Shown here in pieces: positions 15,233 through 19,715 of a stretch of 19,715 nt of DNA. The position numbers and the translations under genes were made by a program. The DNA is from Nitrososphaerota archaeon. GTDB lineage: Archaea > Thermoproteota > EX4484-205 > JAAOZO01. The stretch covers positions 1 to 19,715 of the forward strand of contig JAAOZO010000225.1 in NCBI GenBank assembly GCA_011605715.1. The letters run 5' to 3'. Positions within the stretch are counted from its first letter, which is position 1; each line of letters starts with the position of its first letter. The notes under the pieces are model-generated. The model was not told the origin of the DNA. It ran no database searches and saw only the letters and a list, made by a program, of their open reading frames with translations.

Positions 15233-15490
15233 CTAAAGTTTCTGCACAGCTTCCAAATCCATCTTTTCTGCTAGTGCTACGTAAAGTATGTTGTTTCCGC
15301 GAATGATAACTTTACCCAAGTTTCTTACCGTCTTAGTGCCCTCGTATTCTATAGTGTCTGAAATTATTAGGTTCATCTGTGAATCCATTTTGTCAAGTCT
15401 ACCCACATAGCTTAAATTGCTCTTCAGCTTAACGTAAACCTGCTTATTTAAGAAGCTTTTTAGCGCTTGAACCGGGTTTTTGTTCTCCAA
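15233..15490 (-). CDS. Sm-like (LSm) archaeal RNA-binding protein, copy 2
   Basis: 85 residues from the start chosen here. The Sm1 motif is YVKLKSNLSYVGRLDKMDSQMNLII, and the Sm2 motif KVIIRGNNILYV is identical to copy 1. The open frame runs back to an ATG at 15598, but that N-terminus has no Sm similarity and would begin upstream of a TATA element at 15543-15551. The TTG at 15490 has a strong GGGGGAG Shine-Dalgarno (15497-15503) 6 nt before it, and its product starts at the same point where similarity to copy 1 begins (ENKNPVQALKSFLNK against ENKKPLYALKSFLNK). I therefore take TTG as the start. The two paralogues share long identical nucleotide stretches near the 3' end, which points to recent duplication or gene conversion; they may form mixed rings. 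Confidence 0.88.
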   Translation of the reverse strand: MENKNPVQALKSFLNKQVYVKLKSNLSYVGRLDKMDSQMNLIISDTIEYEGTKTVRNLGKVIIRGNNILYVALAEKMDLEAVQKL

Positions 15491-15542
15491 AGGCTTCTCC
15501 CCCTCTTTTCTTTGTCTAAGCCAATTCCTTTTACGGTACTGC

Positions 15543-15551
15543 TTATAAAAA
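15543..15551 (-). promoter_or_regulatory. Probable TATA element of LSm copy 2
   Basis: The minus strand reads TTTTTATAA. The predicted transcript start near 15521 leaves a leader of about 31 nt carrying the GGGGGAG ribosome binding site of the TTG start at 15490. This rules against the upstream ATG at 15598. Confidence 0.55.
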
Positions 15552-15776
15552 TAAAGGAATAAAACTCTTTCTAAGTTCAGAACTTTTTTAAATTTCAACA
15601 GCTTTGGCAGTTTATGAATAAAAAAGAATTTTTCAGAAATTTTGCTTGAGTACTAGTTCAGTATTGAACAGAAAGAAAAAGGCCTCTAGACACTACAGAA
15701 ACCATTAGAAAGAAGAGCATTTACTATGAAAAGTCAATAAACTAGCTAATTCTTTCACTTTTAAAGCAAAAGGAAA

Positions 15777-15787
15777 TTTTTTTATAT
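15777..15787 (+). promoter_or_regulatory. Probable TATA element of ppsA
   Basis: A T-run ending in TATAT follows an A/G-rich BRE-like stretch (AAAGGAAA). It overlaps the first in-frame ATG of the ppsA frame at 15786. A transcript start about 26 nt on, near 15808-15811, comes just before the second ATG at 15816. Confidence 0.55.
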
Positions 15788-15815
15788 GCCGAAAGTTGCC
15801 TCAGAGCGAAGAGAA

Positions 15816-18212
15816 ATGTCAAGCAAACAAGATTCACTTATTTTGTGGTTCAAGGACATCTCAAAAGAAGACGTACCAATAGTTGGAGGCAAGAGCGCAA
15901 GCTTAGGAGAAATGACTAACAAAACAAGCGTTCCAATACCAGCAGGCTTCTGCACAACAGCAAAAGCTTACAGAGTATTTATAAAGGAAAACCAACTCGA
16001 TGCGAAAATTGCGCAAGTTCTTTCTAGACTTAAAGACCCTAATGATACTGAAACGCTAAGGCAAGTTGGTCAGGAAATTAGGAATCTAATAATGCAGGCT
16101 AGTTTGCCAAAGCAACTAGAAGACGAAATCAGAAAAGCTTACCATGAACTAGAACTAACAATAGGACAAGAAAATCCATTCGTAGCAGTAAGGTCTTCTG
16201 CAACGGCTGAGGACTTACCAGATGCTTCCTTTGCGGGTCAACAGGATACTTACTTAAACGTTAAAGGAGCCGACGAAGTAATCTATAACATTAAGAAATG
16301 CTACGCAAGCTTGTTTACGGATAGAGCAATCTTCTACAGAGTTCAGAAAGGCTTTGATCATATGAAAGTTGCACTATCTGCAGTAGTTCAGCTCATGGTT
16401 TATTCAAAGTGCTCTGGAGTAATGTTTACTTTAGATGTTTCAAACGGAGACCGCTCGGTAGTATTAATTGAAGGAAGTTGGGGTCTAGGTGAATACATAG
16501 TTCAAGGAAAGGTAACGCCTGACGAATACTACGTTAAGAAAGAAAACTTAGAGATAGTAAAGAAGAACATTCCACCAAAGAAAGTAATGTTGGTGAGGAA
16601 TCCTCAAGGAGGCGTTGTAGAAAAAGAAGTTCCACCTGAGCTTCAAAATGCTCAAGTACTAACTGACGAACAAGTTAAAGAGCTTGCGAGATACGGCATT
16701 GCAATTGAGAAGCACTATGGAAGACCAATGGATATAGAGTGGGCTGTTGACGAAAGAGATAATAAGTTATACATATTACAGGCAAGACCAGAAACTGTTT
16801 GGGCCTTCAAGGAAGAGCAAAAACCAGCTGAAGAAGTTAAAGTTACAAAGGAAAGAGAAGTTCTTGTTCAGGGTTTACCAGCATCTCCAGGATTAGCAGT
16901 TGGAAAAGCGCATATCATAATGGATGTATCTAAGTTGAATGAGTTTCAGGCCGGAGAGATATTAATTACTGAGATGACGGCGCCAGAGTGGGTCCCTGCC
17001 ATGAGAAAGGCGGCAGCAATCGTTACTAATTCGGGAGGTATGACGAGTCATGCAGCTATAGTTAGTCGTGAGCTTGGTATACCATGTATCGTTGGTACCG
17101 CTTCAAGAGGAAAACCTGCAACCGAAGCGATTCCAAATGGAGAAACAATAACTGTTGATGCAAAACTCGGCATTGTGTATCGTGGAGCTTTAGAAGAAGC
17201 CGTAAAGAAGCCAGAAGAAAAAGCTGCAGTAGCAGTTGCTGTAGCAGCAGAGTCTCATCCAATAACTGGAACGAAGATATATGTAAACTTGGGAGAACCA
17301 GAATTAGCAGAGAAAGTTTCTCAACTTCCAGTAGATGGAGTTGGATTAATGAGAGAAGAATTCATATGGGCTTCAGAAATTGGAGAACATCCAAACTACT
17401 TAATAGAAATTGGCCAAGCTCAAAAAGTTGTTGACAAGTTAGCAGAAGGCATAAGGAAAGTTTGTGCCGCATTCTATCCAAGACCAGTTGTTCTAAGGTT
17501 CGTAGACTTTAAGTCCAGTGAATACAGAGACCTAAAGGGTGGTGATAAGTATGAACCAGTAGAACCTAGTGCTTTACTAGGATGGAGAGGTGCTTCAAGA
17601 TACTATGATCCAAAATACGTAGAAGCATTCAAGCTTGAGATAAAAGCAGTGAAGAAAGTTAGAGAAGAATTTGGACTTAAGAACCTTTGGGTCATGATAC
17701 CATTCGTTAGAACAATAGAAGAGCTTAAGAAAGTTGTTCAGATCATGGAGGCAGAAGGTTTGAAGAGAGGTCCAGACTTCAAACTTTGGTTAATGGCCGA
17801 AATACCTTCAAACGTGTTCTTAGCAGACAAGTTTAGCGATTATTGTGATGGCTTCAGCATAGGTTCTAATGATTTAACAATGCTAATACTTGGTGCAGAT
17901 AGAGACAATCAAACCATAGCGCATATATTTGATGAAAGAGATCTTGCAGTAAAAAGAGCAATTAGATATCTAATTAAAGTCGCGCACTCTAAAGGAAAGA
18001 CAGTGAGCATCTGTGGTCAGGCTCCATCAGTATATCCAGACTTTACAGAGTTCTTAGTGAGAAGTGGAATAGATAGCGTTTCAGTCAATCCAGATGCAGC
18101 TGTATATACAAGAAAGCTTGTTGCTTCAATAGAACAGAGAATAACTGTAGAGAAATTAACCGGAAGAGGACTAAGAGAAGATCCTGACTTAGAACTTCCA
18201 GATCCAGAATAA
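15816..18212 (+). CDS. ppsA: Phosphoenolpyruvate synthase (pyruvate, water dikinase)
   Basis: Converts pyruvate, ATP and water to PEP, AMP and phosphate, the entry step of gluconeogenesis in many archaea. Numbering from the upstream ATG at 15786 (808 residues): the ATP-grasp domain with DVPIVGGKSASLGEM (29-43) and AVRSSATAEDLPDASFAGQQ (134-153), the swivelling phosphohistidine domain with GGMTSHAAIVSRE and catalytic His422, and the C-terminal PEP/pyruvate TIM barrel with GxGLMREEF, GSNDLTML (693-700) and SICGQAPS containing the catalytic Cys743. An Ala/Val/Glu/Lys-rich linker (about 470-490) joins the last two domains. I place the start at ATG 15816 because the probable TATA box overlaps the earlier ATG, and because the family resemblance begins at about LILWFKDISKEDV. 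It is a single-gene transcript with a T-rich terminator. Confidence 0.96.
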   Translation: MSSKQDSLILWFKDISKEDVPIVGGKSASLGEMTNKTSVPIPAGFCTTAKAYRVFIKENQLDAKIAQVLSRLKDPNDTETLRQVGQEIRNLIMQASLPKQLEDEIRKAYHELELTIGQENPFVAVRSSATAEDLPDASFAGQQDTYLNVKGADEVIYNIKKCYASLFTDRAIFYRVQKGFDHMKVALSAVVQLMVYSKCSGVMFTLDVSNGDRSVVLIEGSWGLGEYIVQGKVTPDEYYVKKENLEIVKKNIPPKKVMLVRNPQGGVVEKEVPPELQNAQVLTDEQVKELARYGIAIEKHYGRPMDIEWAVDERDNKLYILQARPETVWAFKEEQKPAEEVKVTKEREVLVQGLPASPGLAVGKAHIIMDVSKLNEFQAGEILITEMTAPEWVPAMRKAAAIVTNSGGMTSHAAIVSRELGIPCIVGTASRGKPATEAIPNGETITVDAKLGIVYRGALEEAVKKPEEKAAVAVAVAAESHPITGTKIYVNLGEPELAEKVSQLPVDGVGLMREEFIWASEIGEHPNYLIEIGQAQKVVDKLAEGIRKVCAAFYPRPVVLRFVDFKSSEYRDLKGGDKYEPVEPSALLGWRGASRYYDPKYVEAFKLEIKAVKKVREEFGLKNLWVMIPFVRTIEELKKVVQIMEAEGLKRGPDFKLWLMAEIPSNVFLADKFSDYCDGFSIGSNDLTMLILGADRDNQTIAHIFDERDLAVKRAIRYLIKVAHSKGKTVSICGQAPSVYPDFTEFLVRSGIDSVSVNPDAAVYTRKLVASIEQRITVEKLTGRGLREDPDLELPDPE

Positions 18213-18250
18213 GTTTTCTAGGCTTTTTTCTTTTGGTTTTTATTTCAAAC
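18213..18250 (+). terminator. T-rich terminator after ppsA
   Basis: Successive T-runs directly follow the ppsA stop codon, without a clear hairpin, as is usual for archaeal intrinsic termination. Confidence 0.5.
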
Positions 18251-18553
18251 ACCAATTCACTATAGAAAAATCATAGTAATTGTTTTTAGCAGTATTTATT
18301 GGTAATGCTTTTGGAATAATAGTTCTTCTAACGGCCAATTCTTAACAAAAAAGACTTTTTTAAACTAAATATTTTAGTAGAAATGAAGACAAGCTGTTCT
18401 AAACTCTAGAACAGAAGAAATATTTTAAAAATTAAAAAAGATGTAAACTAGTTAATGAAATTAAGCCATTTGTTGTTAAAGAAGTTTATATTCTTCCAAA
18501 GATAAAGAGAGAAAAGAAGGTTAGTTTAGGAGAAGTAAGTAGTAGTTCAGTTA
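18251..18553. other. AT-rich intergenic region with an inverted repeat
   Basis: About 300 nt with no recognised gene. It contains a perfect 8-bp inverted repeat at 18394-18414, an AT-rich TATA-like stretch at about 18420-18434, and another TATA-like GTTTATATT at 18484-18492. From about 18432 to a TGA at 18620 a plus-strand frame different from the downstream gene stays open, rich in Lys and Glu, but it has no good start codon. Confidence 0.4.
18394..18414. repeat. Perfect 8-bp inverted repeat
   Basis: CTGTTCTA and TAGAACAG are separated by AACTC. It could be an RNA hairpin or a regulator binding site. A TATA-like stretch lies just downstream, but the nearest start codon is about 140 nt away. 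Confidence 0.55.
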
Positions 18554-18934
18554 ATGTTCTTGCTAAGAAAGAAGAAGGAAAAAAAGAAACTTACTACATG
18601 CAAGAGTCTAGGCTGGGATGAGTCCTTAGAAAAATTCACTTCCTACAAAGTACGGCAGGATGTCATGCAAGATGAATTGATAGAATCGTTAAGTGAGCCA
18701 AGACATAAGGTCTATAACATTGATGGTTATAAGCTTAGGCTAGTTAACTACAGGCTTGTCCCTGAAAAGGTCAGAACAAAAGTGATAGAAAATGGGAAGG
18801 TAGTTGAGCATGAAGTTTTGAAGGAAAAAATCGAAGATGGTACAATAATCGTAGATAAGCGCTCTAGACTCTATAAGTTCCCATTGGAGAAGATAGAATT
18901 TCTTAAGGAGGACTTTCCTGAACTGTTTAGGTAG
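18554..18934 (+). CDS. Uncharacterised small acidic/basic protein
   Basis: 126 residues of no family I recognise. After a Lys-rich N-terminus (RKKKEKKK) it reads as a compact soluble alpha/beta domain: HKVYNIDGYKLRLVNYRLVPEK, then alternating charged strands (KVIENGKVVEHEVLKE, GTIIVDKRSRLYKFP), and a C-terminal PLEKIEFLKEDFPELF helix. There is no signal peptide or membrane segment. The coding pattern is clear from about residue 18 on (SLGWDESL). The start is unsure: ATG 18554 has no Shine-Dalgarno at normal distance, since GGAG at 18529-18532 is about 21 nt away, and Met38 is an alternative. The region upstream is open in another frame, so a frameshift or a broken N-terminus is possible. Confidence 0.6.
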   Translation: MFLLRKKKEKKKLTTCKSLGWDESLEKFTSYKVRQDVMQDELIESLSEPRHKVYNIDGYKLRLVNYRLVPEKVRTKVIENGKVVEHEVLKEKIEDGTIIVDKRSRLYKFPLEKIEFLKEDFPELFR

Positions 18935-19168
18935 TTAGTTGCGTAAGGTAAACGTTATAATAAAAATAAGCGTTGCACCATAAAAGTTTGATACCTTCAA
19001 GACCTTGAGGTAAAAAAGAAGTCAATAGAAGCGAAGACCAGTGAGTTTAAAAAATTTTGTTAACAGCTACAAAGAAGCCCTACTTGACTACTAACTCTTT
19101 AACGAGTACAGGTAAAGCTTTAGTGCTTTGCTCAATCGAAGTGCGACTCAATACTTAACACCTCTTAA

Positions 19169-19624
19169 CTAAGTCTTTATTAAAGAAACATGCCTATGGA
19201 CAAATGTCCAGTATGCATAAAATATGATCCAGAGCGTTGATATGGCAAACACCATGAGGAATTTTAAACTTAAAGCAAAACTCATAACTGCCCAAATGTT
19301 AACTACTAAATAAACAAAAAGATTCAGCAGAAAGGAACGTCTCTGCCACTCGTATTGCTCACTAGTGCGTATAGCTTCTAAAGCGGCATACCCTCTGTTA
19401 TTTAAAGTGTATCGACCAGTTGAATCCGTTACAACTAGACTTCTCATTTTCTTAAGGTGAAAATCTAAAGCACCATTATTTTCTACATTAGTTTCTCTCT
19501 TAAGTTCGCTAAAGTTAAGCGGGCGTTTTGCTAATATCTTTAATATTTTTATCCTTAAAGGATGTGAAATGGCCTCAAATACTTCGCTATCTTCTAAACC
19601 TAGAGAAGACTTTTCTTCAGTCAT
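19169..19624 (-). CDS. Membrane-anchored winged-helix (ArsR-like) transcriptional regulator
   Basis: 151 residues. The N-terminal part (about 10-80) is an ArsR-type winged helix: VFEAISHPLRIKILKIL, LNFSELKRETN, then the recognition region ALDFHLKKMRSL and the wing LVVTDSTGRYTLNNRG. Two hydrophobic segments follow (about 97-119 and 121-142), ending in a short basic tail, so the DNA-binding domain is probably tethered to the cytoplasmic face of the membrane. Such wHTH-plus-membrane proteins are common in archaea and mostly uncharacterised; no sensor domain is visible outside the membrane part. The start is ATG at 19624, with a TATA-like element at 19661-19669 and dyad-symmetric sequence just upstream of it, which suggests autoregulation. 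There is no metal-binding Cys motif, so metal sensing is not supported. Confidence 0.82.
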   Translation of the reverse strand: MTEEKSSLGLEDSEVFEAISHPLRIKILKILAKRPLNFSELKRETNVENNGALDFHLKKMRSLVVTDSTGRYTLNNRGYAALEAIRTSEQYEWQRRSFLLNLFVYLVVNIWAVMSFALSLKFLMVFAISTLWIIFYAYWTFVHRHVSLIKT

Positions 19625-19660
19625 ACTCTCATTCTCAGTACTATTCCCTATACTGTTTTG

Positions 19661-19669
19661 TATTTATTT
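19661..19669 (-). promoter_or_regulatory. Probable TATA element of the wHTH regulator gene
   Basis: The minus strand reads AAATAAATA about 41 nt upstream of the ATG, predicting a transcript start near 19639 with a leader of about 15 nt. Confidence 0.4.
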
Positions 19670-19677
19670 CTACTGTA

Positions 19678-19707
19678 CTTGACTACAAAGTCAAGAAGTT
19701 TAAACTT
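19678..19707. promoter_or_regulatory. Candidate operator: two adjacent dyads upstream of the wHTH regulator gene
   Basis: CTTGACT-acaa-AGTCAAG (19678-19695) is a perfect 7-bp inverted repeat. It is followed immediately by a 12-bp perfect palindrome, AAGTTTAAACTT (19696-19707). Both lie within 40 bp upstream of the TATA element of a DNA-binding protein's gene, as expected for an autoregulatory site. Confidence 0.5.
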
Positions 19708-19715
19708 AAGGTCAA

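Larger units (their letters stand above)
15491..15815. other. Divergent promoter region between LSm copy 2 and ppsA
   Basis: About 325 nt with no supported gene. It holds the TATA elements of both neighbours (15543-15551 minus, 15777-15787 plus), the strong Shine-Dalgarno of LSm copy 2, and a short inverted repeat GTTCA-gtat-TGAAC at 15656-15669. The minus-strand open frame that extends the LSm gene to 15598 is judged to be an untranslated upstream extension. Confidence 0.5.

Noticed and set aside
15491..15598. N-terminal extension of LSm copy 2 to the ATG at 15598.
   Set aside because: It has no Sm similarity, is absent from copy 1, and begins upstream of a good TATA element, while the TTG at 15490 has a strong Shine-Dalgarno.
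18991..19013. Imperfect hairpin TACCTTCAAG / CTTGAGGTA downstream of the small protein gene.
   Set aside because: The stem needs a bulge and leaves a 2-nt loop. It may help termination but cannot be supported as an RNA gene.
1..19715. CRISPR array, insertion sequence, rRNA or integrase/attachment site, considered because of the tRNA genes.
   Set aside because: No regularly spaced repeats, transposase or integrase is visible. The repeated tRNA ends are explained by duplication of the whole tRNA with its flanks, not by an attachment-site repeat.

Overview
The window is archaeal chromosome, AT-rich, with dense gene packing. The evidence is the gene content: an archaeal-type ArgRS, an Hjc-family resolvase, a Cdc48/VCP-type AAA+ ATPase, a RIO2 kinase, a COG2433-type (DUF460) protein, two Sm-like (LSm) proteins and a DUF234-type ATPase. 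Promoters look archaeal too: TATA elements lie about 25-40 nt upstream of most starts, and several messages appear leaderless or nearly so. Several genes seem to start at TTG. I cannot place the organism below domain level; a TACK-type lineage is only a guess.

Left arm (1-5001), all on the minus strand. In transcription order: a degenerate GH3 (NagZ-like) protein, an Hjc-like nuclease starting at an ATGA overlap, tRNA-Arg(GCG), a dCTP deaminase-family protein, argS, and tRNA-Arg(CCG). The two tRNAs differ at one base, the wobble position of the anticodon. Each sits at the 3' end of a coding gene. One begins 1 nt after the argS stop codon; the other overlaps the last 15 nt of the Hjc-like gene. 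Short flanks on both sides are also shared, so this is a segmental duplication that changed the C-terminus of the Hjc-like protein.

Middle (5282-12508), plus strand. A class I glutamine-amidotransferase-like protein (BPL_N type) with an unrecognised helical C-terminal half is followed by a double GNAT protein, then by a tight cluster cdc48 - rio2 - DUF460-like. The GH3-like gene and the amidotransferase-like gene are divergent from one intergenic region and may work together.

Right part (12594-19624). Two closely similar LSm genes (minus strand) bracket a flavin reductase-like gene (plus) and a DUF234-type ATPase (minus). PEP synthase (ppsA, plus) follows, then an unrecognised small protein (plus) and a membrane-anchored winged-helix regulator (minus) with dyad-symmetric sequence upstream of its promoter.

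I see no CRISPR array, insertion sequence, rRNA or obvious phage region. The most unusual items are the tRNA/protein-gene overlaps and duplication, the altered active sites in the GH3-like, Hjc-like and DUF460-like proteins, the GH3/amidotransferase/GNAT neighbourhood of unknown function, and the repeats at the start of the DUF234-type ATPase.
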